64,000 bases of DNA from RGDT01 sp964630925 (GCA_964630925.1 CAZVZK010000031.1:13096-77095); one strand, 5' to 3'. Positions 1 to 8,819 are shown, counted from the stretch's first letter. Notes: generated by a model not told the origin, from the sequence alone. Numbers and translations are program-made.

Positions 1-720
1 GCGGTAGCCGCCCTCCCCCTGGATCGGCTCCACGAAGATGGCCGCGACCTCGTCCGGCGGTGCCGTCCGTTTCAACACCCCCTGCTCGATGGCCTTCACG
101 CACTCGCACGCCGTCGCCGTGCAGGGCCCGCACTTCGACGGGTAGTCCACGTGGTGGATGTCGGGCACCAGCGGCCCCATGTGCCGGCGATGCACCAGCT
201 TCGACCCCGACAGCGACATCGCCCCGTAGGTGCGCCCGTGGAAGCTGCCGAAGAACGACAGCACGCGCGACCGCCCCGTGTGGTGCCGCGCCAGCTTCAG
301 CGCCGCCTCGATGGCCTCCGCCCCGCTGTTGGTGAAGAACACGCGCCGCTCGCTGCCCCACGGCCCGGCCTTCGCCAGCCGCTCCGATAGCTCGATCTGC
401 GGGCCGTAGTAGAAGTCCGTCCCCGACATGTGCAGCAGCTTGTCGGCCTGGTCCTTGATCGCCGCGGTGACATGTGGATGACAGTGCCCCGTGGCCGTCA
501 CGGCGATGCCGGCGGTGAAGTCGAGGAACAGGTTGCCGTCCACGTCCTCGATGACGGCCCCGGACCCGCGTTCCACCACCAGCGGGTAGATGCGCGTGTA
601 CGACGGCGACACGTAACGCTCGTCGATGGCGAGCAGGGCCTTCGCCTTCGGCCCCGGCAAGGCGGTGGCCAGGTGCGGTACGTCCTTGCCGTCGAAGTGC
701 CAGCGGGGATTCAGCTCCAT
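1..720 (-). CDS. Class-III PLP aminotransferase, N-terminal part (runs off the left edge)
   Basis: Fold-type I pyridoxal-phosphate omega-aminotransferase of the ornithine/GABA/lysine group, moving a terminal amino group to a 2-oxo acid. The 240 visible residues start at an ATG at 720, with AAGGAG six bases upstream. Family signatures are FLDFTAGIAVTATGHCHP (about residues 65-82), TNSGAEAIEAALKLAR (about 130-145), FHGRTYGAMSLSGS and VEPIQGEGGY at the cut edge; the PLP lysine lies outside the window. A cysteine-rich insert (KCGPCTATACEC) sits near residue 200. The aldehyde dehydrogenase is just upstream on the same strand, so the pair probably turns an omega-amino acid into a semialdehyde and then a carboxylate. 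The exact substrate (GABA, ornithine or lysine) cannot be read from the sequence. Confidence 0.9.
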   Translation of the reverse strand, partial: MELNPRWHFDGKDVPHLATALPGPKAKALLAIDERYVSPSYTRIYPLVVERGSGAVIEDVDGNLFLDFTAGIAVTATGHCHPHVTAAIKDQADKLLHMSGTDFYYGPQIELSERLAKAGPWGSERRVFFTNSGAEAIEAALKLARHHTGRSRVLSFFGSFHGRTYGAMSLSGSKLVHRRHMGPLVPDIHHVDYPSKCGPCTATACECVKAIEQGVLKRTAPPDEVAAIFVEPIQGEGGYR

Positions 721-734
721 CGGAAACTCCTTTC

Positions 735-800
735 GTAGAGCACGCTCCCAGCGTGCTCTCGCGCGGCGCAACGCCGGAGCACGCTGGAAGCGTGCTCTAC
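735..800. repeat. Nested palindromic intercistronic repeat
   Basis: The two 23-base arms, 735-757 and 778-800, are reverse complements with one mismatch. Each arm is itself a small palindrome (AGCACGCT, three bases, AGCGTGCT). It sits between the aldehyde dehydrogenase stop and the aminotransferase start of the same transcription unit, so the mRNA would carry a strong hairpin there. It resembles REP-type intergenic elements. The function is unknown. Confidence 0.75.
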
Positions 801-809
801 GACAAGCCC

Positions 810-2315
810 TCAGCCCGGCGAGCCCTGGATGCTCGACGACAGCCCCTGCGCCATCTTGATCTCGTAGCCGTGGTTCACCGTCCATGCCACCCGGTGCGTC
901 ACCGCGTCCACCAGCGCCGCCGCCGACGGGTGCCCGTTGCCGCTCTTCTTCACCCCGCCGAACGGCAGATGAACCTCCGCGCCGATGCACGGCAGGTTCA
1001 CGTACCCCATGCCGTACTCGCACTCCTCGCGGAAGTACCGGATCCGCCTGAAGCTCTCCGTGATCACCGCCAGCGACAGCCCGTACTCCGCATCGTTGGC
1101 GATCCGCGCCGCGTCGGCGTCGTCCTTGAACGGCACCAGGGCGACGTGCGGCCCGAACACCTCCTCGCGCAGGCACCGCGAATCGTGCCGGTGACGCATC
1201 GCGTAGGCGCACGGCCCCACGAACCACCCGTTCAGCCCGCCGGGGTGGATGCGCTCCCCCGCGAGGAGCATCTTGTCGGCCTCCTCGCGCGCCAGGGCGT
1301 TGTACGCTAGCACCTTCTCGACCGCGGCCTCGTTGATCAGCGGCCCGGCGAAGGTGTTCACATCCAGCGGGTCGCCGTAGCGGACGTTGGCCGCGTGCCT
1401 GGTGAACTCCTCGACGTAGCGGTCGTAGATGGCGTGATGGATCAGGATGCGGCTCGCGGAGACGCACCGCTGCCCCGTCGTCTTGAACGCCGACAGGATG
1501 CCGGCGGGGATGGCGATGTCGCCGCGGGCGTCCTCGCACACGATGACCGCGTTCTTCCCGCCCATCTCGGCGGCCACGATGCGGTCCGGCATCGACGCCG
1601 AGATCTCCTGGATCTTGCGGCCCACCTCGTAGCTGCCGGTGAAGCACACCACGTTGACGCCGGGGTCGCGAACCAGCGCCTCGCCGGCCACGCCGTCGCC
1701 GTGGACGAGGTTCAGCACGCCGGCCGGGAAGCCGGCCTCGACGAACAATTCCACCAGCCGCTGCCCCACCCCCGGCGTGTCCTCCGACGGCTTGAAGACG
1801 CAGGTGTTGCCCTCGACGAGCGACGGGCCGAGCATCCACAGGGGGACGGCGAAGGGGAAGTTCCACGGCGTGATGACGGCGACGACGCCCCACGGCTTGC
1901 GCAGGACGTAGGCGTCCTTCTCGGCGATCTCGGAGGCGATCACCTGCCCGGCGGGCAGGCGTCCGGTGCCGAAGACGTACTGGATCATGTGCAGGCCTTC
2001 GACGACCTCGGCGCGGCACTCCGCCAGCGCCTTGCCGCACTCGCGGGCCATGAGGCGGGCCAGGGCGTCCGTGTCGCGCTTGACCAGCTGCGCCAGGTTG
2101 TCGAACAGCTCGGCCCGCAGCACGCGCGACGTGCGCCGCCACCCCGGCTGCGCCGCCCGCGCGGCGGCGACGGCCTCGCGCGCCACGGAGGCGTCGGCAG
2201 CGGGGAACGTGCCGATGACCTCGTCAGGGCGCGAAGGGGAGCGGCTATCGAAAGCGGTGCCGCCGTCGCGCCATTTCCCGGCGATGAGATTCCTTCCGAC
2301 GATGGGAGTGTCCAC
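810..2315 (-). CDS. NAD(P)-dependent aldehyde dehydrogenase
   Basis: Oxidises an aldehyde to its carboxylic acid with NAD(P)+. The 501 residues are the normal family length. Catalytic residues are visible: N152 in PWNFPFAVP, the general base E250 in EMGGKN, and the nucleophile C284 in GQRCVSASRI; EEVFGPHVALVPF and LPFGGVKKSGNG are the usual C-terminal signatures. The start is a GTG at 2315 preceded by AAGGAGG at seven bases. The gene precedes an omega-aminotransferase on the same strand, with an 89-base spacer holding a palindrome. A semialdehyde dehydrogenase role (succinate or 2-aminoadipate semialdehyde) is inferred from this pairing; the sequence alone does not fix the substrate. Confidence 0.92.
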   Translation of the reverse strand: MDTPIVGRNLIAGKWRDGGTAFDSRSPSRPDEVIGTFPAADASVAREAVAAARAAQPGWRRTSRVLRAELFDNLAQLVKRDTDALARLMARECGKALAECRAEVVEGLHMIQYVFGTGRLPAGQVIASEIAEKDAYVLRKPWGVVAVITPWNFPFAVPLWMLGPSLVEGNTCVFKPSEDTPGVGQRLVELFVEAGFPAGVLNLVHGDGVAGEALVRDPGVNVVCFTGSYEVGRKIQEISASMPDRIVAAEMGGKNAVIVCEDARGDIAIPAGILSAFKTTGQRCVSASRILIHHAIYDRYVEEFTRHAANVRYGDPLDVNTFAGPLINEAAVEKVLAYNALAREEADKMLLAGERIHPGGLNGWFVGPCAYAMRHRHDSRCLREEVFGPHVALVPFKDDADAARIANDAEYGLSLAVITESFRRIRYFREECEYGMGYVNLPCIGAEVHLPFGGVKKSGNGHPSAAALVDAVTHRVAWTVNHGYEIKMAQGLSSSIQGSPG

Positions 2316-2372
2316 GGTGCGGCCTCCTTGATGAGGCAGGGAGAGGGGGCGGGCTATGGGATTATAGGGGGG

Positions 2373-2810
2373 TCAGTCGGCGAGGGTGAACGTCCCGCCG
2401 GGGCCGTCGTAATGGAAGTGCATCTGATCGAGCAGGTCGCGCCCGATGATGGCCTCGACGGCGTCGAGCGGGTAGGGGAGGCCCATGACCGCAAGGTCCG
2501 TGAAGGCGAGGAGATCCGCGTAGGTCATGGTCAACAGGGTGAGATTGATCGTGTAGAGATCGACCTTGACTATCCCCCCGACATTCTGGGAAGTCCCGGC
2601 TCGGGTCGGGCGGAGCCCGAGCAGGCGAATGACGTGGGCGGACACGCAGGTCACGTTGCTGCCCGTGTCCACCAGGGCCGGTACTTGAAAAGGGGCGGGG
2701 GCCGGTTGCCCCTGCGCCAGACGATCCTGGGCGTCGGCCAGAGGCAGCCCCACACTGACGGGGAGGAGCGGCCCCTCATCGGGGTTCAAGGGGTAGGTTT
2801 CGCGGGGCAC
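2373..2810 (-). CDS. Retropepsin-like aspartic protease domain protein
   Basis: Small 145-residue protein with a clan AA aspartic protease fold. The active-site motif VDTGSNVTCVS has its aspartate at residue 48, and the C-terminal IIGRDLLDQMHFHYDG matches the conserved I-G-R-D/N-x-L flap-proximal segment. A single-domain protease of this kind would need to dimerise to be active. The start is a GTG inside the end of the upstream gene (25-base overlap) without a clear Shine-Dalgarno, so translation is probably coupled. Pairing of a soluble retropepsin with a small upstream protein suggests a two-gene unit. The substrate is unknown. Confidence 0.75.
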   Translation of the reverse strand: MPRETYPLNPDEGPLLPVSVGLPLADAQDRLAQGQPAPAPFQVPALVDTGSNVTCVSAHVIRLLGLRPTRAGTSQNVGGIVKVDLYTINLTLLTMTYADLLAFTDLAVMGLPYPLDAVEAIIGRDLLDQMHFHYDGPGGTFTLAD

Positions 2811-3139
2811 GGTGGGTAGTACCGAGTGGGGAGTTTGAGGAGTGGGTAGTGCGTCAGTATTTGCTTGACCATGAACCCGGTCTGGTGGAACAGTCTGTAG
2901 CCTTCCCTGAAAGCCTGTCGCTCGTCCTCGTAGAGGCCGACGACCTCTTCCCCCTTCACGAGCGCGAACTTGCCCTCGTGCCCTTCGGCCAGCCAGCGGC
3001 CGATCTCACGGCGGAACAGCTCATACTCACGGTCAATCGGACCCGCGCCCACAGCGGCGGGCAGCTCCGAATGATGGATCGCCGTCCGGCTCGGGGCCGA
3101 TTCCAGGAAAACCACCCCGTCGGCGTTCTCGGTCTTCAT
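2786..3139 (-). CDS. Small protein of the HEGKFALVKGEEVVG type, upstream partner of the aspartic protease
   Basis: 117 residues, acidic and soluble, with no signal peptide. The core, residues about 40-85, reads LAEGHEGKFALVKGEEVVGL followed by YEDERQAFREGY; this resembles small DUF5678-like proteins, a recognition I hold only loosely. The ATG at 3139 has GGAGGGAGG-type Shine-Dalgarno sequence just upstream. The 3' end overlaps the retropepsin gene by 25 bases, so the two are expressed together. No catalytic residues are obvious; it may be a partner or substrate of the protease. Confidence 0.65.
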   Translation of the reverse strand: MKTENADGVVFLESAPSRTAIHHSELPAAVGAGPIDREYELFRREIGRWLAEGHEGKFALVKGEEVVGLYEDERQAFREGYRLFHQTGFMVKQILTHYPLLKLPTRYYPPCPAKPTP

Positions 3140-3164
3140 CCCCGTGCCCTCCTCCCTCCCTCCG

Positions 3165-3170
3165 ATCCTA
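3165..3170 (-). promoter_or_regulatory. Possible -10 element (TAGGAT) for the protease pair
   Basis: TAGGAT lies 25 bases upstream of the ATG at 3139 within the context GGGGTAGGAT. The same ten bases occur in front of the DUF1559 gene at 25146. A T-rich stretch (3186-3192 on the opposite strand) sits about 15-16 bases upstream but does not match TTGACA. Inferred only. Confidence 0.3.
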
Positions 3171-3249
3171 CCCCACCCTCACGCGTAAAAACTAGCCCTC
3201 CCCGCCCCGTCCGGCGATAATGCCTGCACGCGCCCCAGGAGGCCGCCCC

Positions 3250-4299
3250 GTGCCCGACACACCCCAGCTCTTCCGCGGCCGCCGCTTCGGCCCCGTACGC
3301 ACCCCCGTCGGCCAGGCCGCGCCCCAGCCCGCCGTCCTCGCCCGCGCCGTGGGCTGCCTCCTCGGCCAGCTCGGCGGCGACAGCCTCGGCGGCCTCGTCG
3401 AGTTCGACTCCGCCGCCGACATCCGCCAGAAGTACCCCGACGGCCTGCGCGAGCTGGCCGACGGCGGCACCTGGCGCAACCTCGCCGGACAGCCCACCGA
3501 CGACTCCGAGCTGGCCCTCCTCCTCGCCCGCTCCATCGTCGAACAAGGCGGGTACAACGACGCCCACGTCCTCGACGCCTACGCCGACTGGGTCAACGAC
3601 CCCCAGACGTTCGACATCGGCGGCACCACCGCCCGCGCGCTGCGCTCCGTACGCCCGTCGATGAGCCGCGCCGAACGCCTCGACGCCGTCTCACGCAACG
3701 CCAAACACGACAGCGAGGCCAACGGCTCCCTGATGCGCTGCAGCCCCATCGGCATCCTCGCCGCCGGCGACCCGTCGCGGGCCGCCGACATCGCCCGCCG
3801 CGATAGCCGCCTCACCCACCCCAACCCGGTGTGCGTCGATGCCTGCGCGAGCTACTGCGCCGCCATCTCCGTGGCGATTACCTCCGGCGACGCCGAGGCC
3901 GCCTACCGCACGGCCCTGGCGGCCGCGGAGGTGCCGGCGGTGAAGGCTGCTCTGGAGGGCGCACGCGAAGGCCCGCCGCCGAACTACGAGCGGCAGATGG
4001 GCCACGTCATCATCGCCCTGCGCAACGCCTTCTTCCAGCTCCTGCACGCCCCCTCGCTGGAGGAGGGCGTCGTGCGGACGGTCATGTCCGGCGGTGACAC
4101 CGACACCAACGGGGCCATCGCCGGCGCCCTCCTCGGGGCCGTGCATGGCCGCGACGCCGTCCCCGCCCAGTGGGTGCGTTCGCTGCTGGCTTGCCGCCCG
4201 GAGGAGGGCACCGGCACGGCACACCCCAGGGCGCGGGAGTACTGGCCGGTGGACGCGCTGGAGCTGGCCGAGGCCGTCTTACTGACGGGGATGGGCTGA
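3250..4299 (+). CDS. ADP-ribosylglycohydrolase family protein
   Basis: Removes ADP-ribose from proteins or small molecules using two metal ions (ARH/DraG fold). The metal-binding signatures are QPTDDSELALLLA near the N-terminus and SGGDTDTNGAIAGALLGAVHG-like sequence near residue 290, whose aspartates hold the metals. The length of 349 residues fits the family. I chose the GTG at 3250 because AGGAGG lies at 3237-3242, seven bases ahead; an in-frame ATG at 3220 has no such site and would place the Shine-Dalgarno inside the gene. The gene faces away from the protease pair and converges with wecB, the two stops abutting at 4299/4300. Confidence 0.88.
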   Translation: MPDTPQLFRGRRFGPVRTPVGQAAPQPAVLARAVGCLLGQLGGDSLGGLVEFDSAADIRQKYPDGLRELADGGTWRNLAGQPTDDSELALLLARSIVEQGGYNDAHVLDAYADWVNDPQTFDIGGTTARALRSVRPSMSRAERLDAVSRNAKHDSEANGSLMRCSPIGILAAGDPSRAADIARRDSRLTHPNPVCVDACASYCAAISVAITSGDAEAAYRTALAAAEVPAVKAALEGAREGPPPNYERQMGHVIIALRNAFFQLLHAPSLEEGVVRTVMSGGDTDTNGAIAGALLGAVHGRDAVPAQWVRSLLACRPEEGTGTAHPRAREYWPVDALELAEAVLLTGMG

Positions 4300-5376
4300 T
4301 CACCCCCGTTGCAACACGTCCACGATCCGCGCCGCCGCCGAGCCGTCCCAGCCGTCGGGGATCCGCGCCGTCCGCACGCCACCACCCAGCACCTCCAGGC
4401 CCGCCGCCACGATGGCGTCCGGGTCGAGGCCCACCAGGCGGTTCGTCCCCTGCTCGCAGGTGATGGGCCGCTCCGTGTTCAGCCGCAGCGTCAGGCACGG
4501 CACGCCCAGCACCGTCGTCTCCTCCTGGATGCCGCCGGAGTCCGTCAGCACCACCCGGGCGTTCGCCATCAGCTTCATGAAGTCAAGATACCCCAGCGGC
4601 TCCGTCAGGATCACGCCCGGCGTCACGTCGGCGCCTATGGCCGAGAGCGAGCGCCGCGTCCGCGGGTGGACAGGGAAAACGATCGGGGCCTCCGCCGCCA
4701 GCCTCCTCACCGCGCCGAAGAGGCGGGCGAACGTCGCGGGGTCGTCCACGTTCGCGGGCCGGTGCAGCGTCAGCACGGCGTAGGCGCGATCCTTCACCCC
4801 CAGCGTCTCCAGGATCGCCGACCCCTCGGCCCGCTCGCGGCATGAGAGCAACGTGTCGATCATGACGTTGCCGACGAGGTGGATCTTGGCCTCGTCGACG
4901 CCCTCACGGCGCAGGTTCACCACCCCCGCCGGCTCGGTGACGAACAGCCAGTCGCTGATGGCGTCCGTCAGGATGCGGTTGATCTCCTCCGGCATGGTGC
5001 GGTCCCGGCTCCGCAGGCCCGCCTCGACGTGCGCGACCTTCACGCCGAGCTTCACCGCCGTCAGGGCGCAGGCGATGGTCGAGTTCACGTCGCCGACGAC
5101 CAGCACCGCGTCGGGCTTCTGGTCGAGCAGCACCGCCTCGAACTTCTTCATCACCTCCGCCGTCTGCACCGCGTGCGAGCCGCTCCCCACCCCGAGGTCG
5201 ATGTCGGGCTTGGGGATGTGCAGCTGTTCGAAGAACAGCTTCGACATCTTCTCGTCGTAGTGCTGGCCCGTGTGGACGAGGTAGGATTCCAGGCCGTGCC
5301 GCTTGCGCATCTCCCACATGAGGGGGGCGATCTTCATGAAGTTGGGCCGCGCCCCGGCCACCGCGACGACTTTCAT
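4300..5376 (-). CDS. wecB: UDP-N-acetylglucosamine 2-epimerase (non-hydrolysing)
   Basis: Interconverts UDP-GlcNAc and UDP-ManNAc for surface polysaccharide synthesis. The 358 residues start MKVVAVAGARPNFMKIAPLM, the standard N-terminus with the active-site arginine. Other family residues are present: D in VVGDVNST, E in HVEAGLRS, E in MPEEINR, H in LTLHRPANV, and the UDP-binding LTDSGGIQEE segment. The ATG at 5376 overlaps the preceding methyltransferase stop by four bases (ATGA), marking it as the last gene of the polysaccharide operon. The open frame extends far upstream of 5376, but that part is out of frame with the real upstream gene. Confidence 0.95.
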   Translation of the reverse strand: MKVVAVAGARPNFMKIAPLMWEMRKRHGLESYLVHTGQHYDEKMSKLFFEQLHIPKPDIDLGVGSGSHAVQTAEVMKKFEAVLLDQKPDAVLVVGDVNSTIACALTAVKLGVKVAHVEAGLRSRDRTMPEEINRILTDAISDWLFVTEPAGVVNLRREGVDEAKIHLVGNVMIDTLLSCRERAEGSAILETLGVKDRAYAVLTLHRPANVDDPATFARLFGAVRRLAAEAPIVFPVHPRTRRSLSAIGADVTPGVILTEPLGYLDFMKLMANARVVLTDSGGIQEETTVLGVPCLTLRLNTERPITCEQGTNRLVGLDPDAIVAAGLEVLGGGVRTARIPDGWDGSAAARIVDVLQRG

Positions 5377-6317
5377 CGAGCCCCCTCCGGACGGGCCGTC
5401 CGGCGCACGCCCCTGAGCAGCAGGTAATGGCTGCGCCGCCTGCACCATCGCGTGCCGGCGATCAGGCGGTTCAACGGCGCCAGCAGCGGGCCGAGGAGAC
5501 GCCCGCCGCGGAAGCCGAGGATCAGCCCCTGGACGAGGCCGGCCTCCAGGCCGGCCTCGGCGAACATCGCCCGCATCTCCGCCTCCTCGAAGTTGTAGTA
5601 GTACAGGCCGTTGGGGTGCCTGCCCTCTTTGGCGGTGTAATCGCCTTCGCCGCGGGCTGCGAGGCGTTGCTTGTGCAATGACCAGTGGTAGGCGGTCAGG
5701 ACGAACGGCCCGCCGGGCGCCGGCAGGGCCGCCCAGCGGGCCAGAGCCGCGCGGCGGGCGCCGTCGCCGGGGATGTGCTGGAGGATGTTGAACGAGGCGG
5801 CCCGCGTGAACGCCCCCGGACGCAGTGGCGGGCGGCACCCGTCGGCCTGCACCAGCAGCACCCTGGCCCGCGTCTCGGCCCGCAACCGGTCCCGCAGCCT
5901 TGCCAGCGATACCGCCGAGAAGTCCAGCGCCGCGACGGCGGCCGCGCTGGCCGCATAACGGAGGGTGAAACGCCCGGTCCCGCAGCCGACCTCGGCCACC
6001 GCGTCGCCGGGACGCACGCCGAGCGCCTTCAGCCCCAGCGGCATCTCGACGGAGTCGGACATGGGTGGCATCTCGCCGTCGTAACGATCGGCCTCCCTGT
6101 CGCGCACGCCCACCTCGTCGCGCTGGACCGCCACCAGATCCGACTCGCGCAGGAAGCGAAGGATGCCGTCGTGCGCCGGGTAAACCGCCCCGCACGTGAC
6201 GCAGCCCACCTCGCGTGCCGTGTCGCCCTCCAGCGTCATCCCGTCTTCGGGGCAGCACAACAGCGACGCCAGGCCGGCACCGCGGGTCGCCCCCGCCTCG
6301 GTAATGACCGCCACCAT
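5373..6317 (-). CDS. SAM-dependent class I methyltransferase with N-terminal Trm112-like zinc ribbon
   Basis: Predicted methyltransferase acting in the polysaccharide locus. The 314 residues begin with a small cysteine region (CCPEDGMTLEG then VGCVTCGAVYPAHDGI), as in Trm112/YcaR-like segments that precede many sugar or lipid methyltransferases. The SAM-binding motif is VAEVGCGTGRFTLRY near residue 100, followed by AALDFSAVSLARL. The ATG at 6317 overlaps the upstream stop by one base (TGATG), and its own stop overlaps wecB by four. It probably methylates a sugar or lipid carrier intermediate of the polymer; the acceptor is unknown. Confidence 0.8.
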   Translation of the reverse strand: MVAVITEAGATRGAGLASLLCCPEDGMTLEGDTAREVGCVTCGAVYPAHDGILRFLRESDLVAVQRDEVGVRDREADRYDGEMPPMSDSVEMPLGLKALGVRPGDAVAEVGCGTGRFTLRYAASAAAVAALDFSAVSLARLRDRLRAETRARVLLVQADGCRPPLRPGAFTRAASFNILQHIPGDGARRAALARWAALPAPGGPFVLTAYHWSLHKQRLAARGEGDYTAKEGRHPNGLYYYNFEEAEMRAMFAEAGLEAGLVQGLILGFRGGRLLGPLLAPLNRLIAGTRWCRRRSHYLLLRGVRRTARPEGAR

Positions 6318-7300
6318 CACCCGCCCCCCCTCTTGCGGGCCACCACGGTCACGACCCGCGGCAGGCCGCGGTAGCGCGTTAGCGTGCCGCAGCTGTCCAC
6401 CTCGAAGCCCGCCTCGCGGACCAGCCGCCCGATCAGGCCCGGCCTCATCGGCGTCAGGCCTGCCAGGCGCCGCGTCCACGGGTTGGCCTGCCAGTCGAGG
6501 CCCACGTCCAACAGCATCCCGCCGACCCGCCAGCGGAGCAGTTGAAGCCTCTGCAAACTCAGCGCCGGCGCGCTATCATAAAGCCATCGCCAGAGGCCCG
6601 GCCCCTCGATGGTTAGGATGAGCTGCCCGCCGGGGCGTAGCACGCGCCTGATCTCGCTCAGGCCGCGCCGCACAGGCAGCAGCGACAGCGTTCCGGCGGT
6701 GATGACGTGGCTGAACCGGCCTGAGGCGAACGGCAGGTCGGTGATGCTGGCGCACGCCCACGTCGGCGCCGGCAGCCCTGCCTCCGCGAAGGCCAGCCCG
6801 CCGAGCTGCATCGCCAGCAGGTCGAGGTCCAGGCCGACGAGGCGGCACGGCACGAGCGCCTGCGCCTCGCGCAGGTGCCTGCCCGCCGAGCAACCCAGGT
6901 CGAGGACCGTGGCGTCCTCCGCCGGCTTCATCGCCGAGCGCAGGAGCTTCAGCGTTGGGTACTCCGCCGGCCGGGCGTGCTGGCGGATCCGGTCCAGGTC
7001 GTTCAGCACCTGGCCGAACTGCGCGACCCCGGCCGCCTCGGTGACCTCCTCGACGGACGCCGGGCAGTCCGCCATCAACCCCGGTGACGCCCGCAGCCGG
7101 GCCGCCACGTCGGGCGCCCCGCACATGGGTTGGATCTCCCGGTGGTGGCGGTAGATCCATCGCGCCAGGGCCAGGCCGTCGCCCGGCGGCGCGCTATGAC
7201 CCAGGAACGACCAGACGCCCCCCACGTTGACGGGCGGCGGGCCCGCCCAGTCGGGCCGCATCAGGCCCGCCAGCTCTTCGTCCGGTCCGCTTCGTGTCAT
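6317..7300 (-). CDS. SAM-dependent methyltransferase (Methyltransf_11-like)
   Basis: 327-residue methyltransferase of the polysaccharide operon. The SAM-binding loop reads VLDLGCSAGRHLREAQAL, followed by LVGLDLDLLAMQ, LPFASGRFSHVITAGTLSLL and EIRRVLRPGGQLILTIEGPG, the classic order of class I motifs. The first 110 residues are proline-rich and have no clear match. The start is uncertain: ATG at 7300 has AGGTG upstream, while an in-frame ATG at 7321 has no clear site. The C-terminal LTRYRGLPRVVTVVARKRGGG overlaps the next methyltransferase start. Two consecutive methyltransferases suggest a methylated sugar in the polymer. Confidence 0.78.
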   Translation of the reverse strand: MTRSGPDEELAGLMRPDWAGPPPVNVGGVWSFLGHSAPPGDGLALARWIYRHHREIQPMCGAPDVAARLRASPGLMADCPASVEEVTEAAGVAQFGQVLNDLDRIRQHARPAEYPTLKLLRSAMKPAEDATVLDLGCSAGRHLREAQALVPCRLVGLDLDLLAMQLGGLAFAEAGLPAPTWACASITDLPFASGRFSHVITAGTLSLLPVRRGLSEIRRVLRPGGQLILTIEGPGLWRWLYDSAPALSLQRLQLLRWRVGGMLLDVGLDWQANPWTRRLAGLTPMRPGLIGRLVREAGFEVDSCGTLTRYRGLPRVVTVVARKRGGG

Positions 7301-7361
7301 GCTTCGTGTCACCTGGCCCATAGGGAAGGGCGGCGCCTGGGCCGCCCTTGTACTGTAGCAC

Positions 7362-8819
7362 TCATCCGCCACGCAGCTCCGCCCACAGGCCACGCACGTC
7401 CGCGAGCACGCCGCCCCGGCCCGCCAGCAGCATCACCCCGGCATACGTCGCCGCCCCGGCCAGCGCCGACGCGGTCAGACGCTCCCACCCCGGCGTCATC
7501 ATGGACCGCAGCAAGAGGACGACGCCCGCCATCACCACGCACCCCCCGAAGATCGGCGCCTGCGGACGCAGGAAGTCGATCAGCCCGAAGCCCGTCTCCG
7601 CCCGCGTCCGCACGATCAGGCCGGCCACCACCAGCGGGTAGACGATCAGCCAGGCCAGGCACACGCCGCCCAGCCCGCCCGCCAGGCCGCCCACGAGGAG
7701 CGCCGGCGGCAGCATCAACAGGCACGCTGCCGTATACCATAGCACGATGTCGGGCCGCCCGACGGCGTTGAACAGGGGCGGCAGTGTCGCCGCGTACAGC
7801 CGCACCACGCCCACCGCCGCCAGGACGCGGAACGGCAGCACCGCCGCCTCCCAGTCCGGCCCGTACACCAGGCCGATGGCGTCGTCGGCCACCAGGGCCA
7901 TCCCCACGAGGGCCGGCGCCCCGACGAAGCCGAGCATCACCGTCACGCGCAGGAACCAGGCGCTCAGCCGGGCGCGGTCATTCTGCAGCCGGCAGAACAC
8001 CGGGTAAGCCACCTGGTTGACGTTCCCCGTCAGCTTCTGTACCGGCAGCGTCATGAGCATGAACGCCAGCGAGTATCGCCCCAGCGTCTCCGGCCCGAAC
8101 AGCCGGCCCACGATGGCGAAGTCGGCGTTGTCGTAGACGAACCACAGCAGGGTCCCCCCCGCCGCCGTCACGCCGAACCACATGAGGGAGCGGCTCTCCG
8201 GCCCCGGCCACGCCAGACGCGGACGCCACCCCGACGCCACCACCAGGGCGACGGCCTCGATCAGGTTGCCCGTCAGCGCCCCGACGGTCAGCGCCCAGTA
8301 GCCGGCGCCCGCCAGGCCCAGCCCCAGCACCAGCACCGCCTGCAGCGCCGAGGTGACGACGTGCGCCGCCGCCAGCCGCCCCAACTTCTGCTCGCGGTCG
8401 AGGACGGCCAGCGCCACCGTGCGGAACGGCACCAGCCAGATCGCCATCCCCAGGACGCGCAGGAACAGGGCGAACTCCGGCAGGCCGACGTAGTCCGCGA
8501 GCGGCCCCGCCGACACGAACAGTCCGAGGTACAGCGCCGCCGTCAGCGTCAGGCTGAGCGTGAAGACCCGGTCCCTGTCCTCGGGCCGGGCGTCCTCCTT
8601 CTGCACGAGGGCGCGGCCCAGGCCGGCCTCCGCGAAGATCTCCGCGAGGTACAGGAAGACGAAGCCCCACGTCATCACCCCGTAGCCGCGTGTCCCCACC
8701 AGCCGTGGCATGATGAGCGTCACCGTCCAACTGAACGCGAGCATGCCGATGCGTGCGGCCATCAGCACGGCCCCGCCGCGGATGGCCCGGCTGGCCAGCG
8801 CCTCGGGCTCGGCGCTCAA
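7362..8819 (-). CDS. Polysaccharide flippase (Wzx-like, MOP superfamily)
   Basis: Integral membrane protein predicted to flip lipid-linked repeat units across the inner membrane. The 485 residues contain about 12-14 hydrophobic segments, starting AVLMAARIGMLAFSWTVTL and followed by LVGTRGYGVMTWGFVFLYLA, the usual Wzx N-terminal pattern. I place the start at a TTG (8819) overlapping the stop of the ligase gene by four bases (TTGA); this leaves about ten residues before the first membrane helix, typical for the family. An ATG at 8762 would cut into the first helix. The neighbours (ligase/polymerase, sugar transferase) support a Wzx/Wzy pathway. Confidence 0.85.
   Translation of the reverse strand: MSAEPEALASRAIRGGAVLMAARIGMLAFSWTVTLIMPRLVGTRGYGVMTWGFVFLYLAEIFAEAGLGRALVQKEDARPEDRDRVFTLSLTLTAALYLGLFVSAGPLADYVGLPEFALFLRVLGMAIWLVPFRTVALAVLDREQKLGRLAAAHVVTSALQAVLVLGLGLAGAGYWALTVGALTGNLIEAVALVVASGWRPRLAWPGPESRSLMWFGVTAAGGTLLWFVYDNADFAIVGRLFGPETLGRYSLAFMLMTLPVQKLTGNVNQVAYPVFCRLQNDRARLSAWFLRVTVMLGFVGAPALVGMALVADDAIGLVYGPDWEAAVLPFRVLAAVGVVRLYAATLPPLFNAVGRPDIVLWYTAACLLMLPPALLVGGLAGGLGGVCLAWLIVYPLVVAGLIVRTRAETGFGLIDFLRPQAPIFGGCVVMAGVVLLLRSMMTPGWERLTASALAGAATYAGVMLLAGRGGVLADVRGLWAELRGG

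Noticed and set aside
4300..6258. A 652-residue fusion extending wecB upstream
   Set aside because: The part before 5376 overlaps the methyltransferase in another frame and is low-complexity; WecB starts cleanly at MKVVAVAGARPNF with an ATGA overlap.
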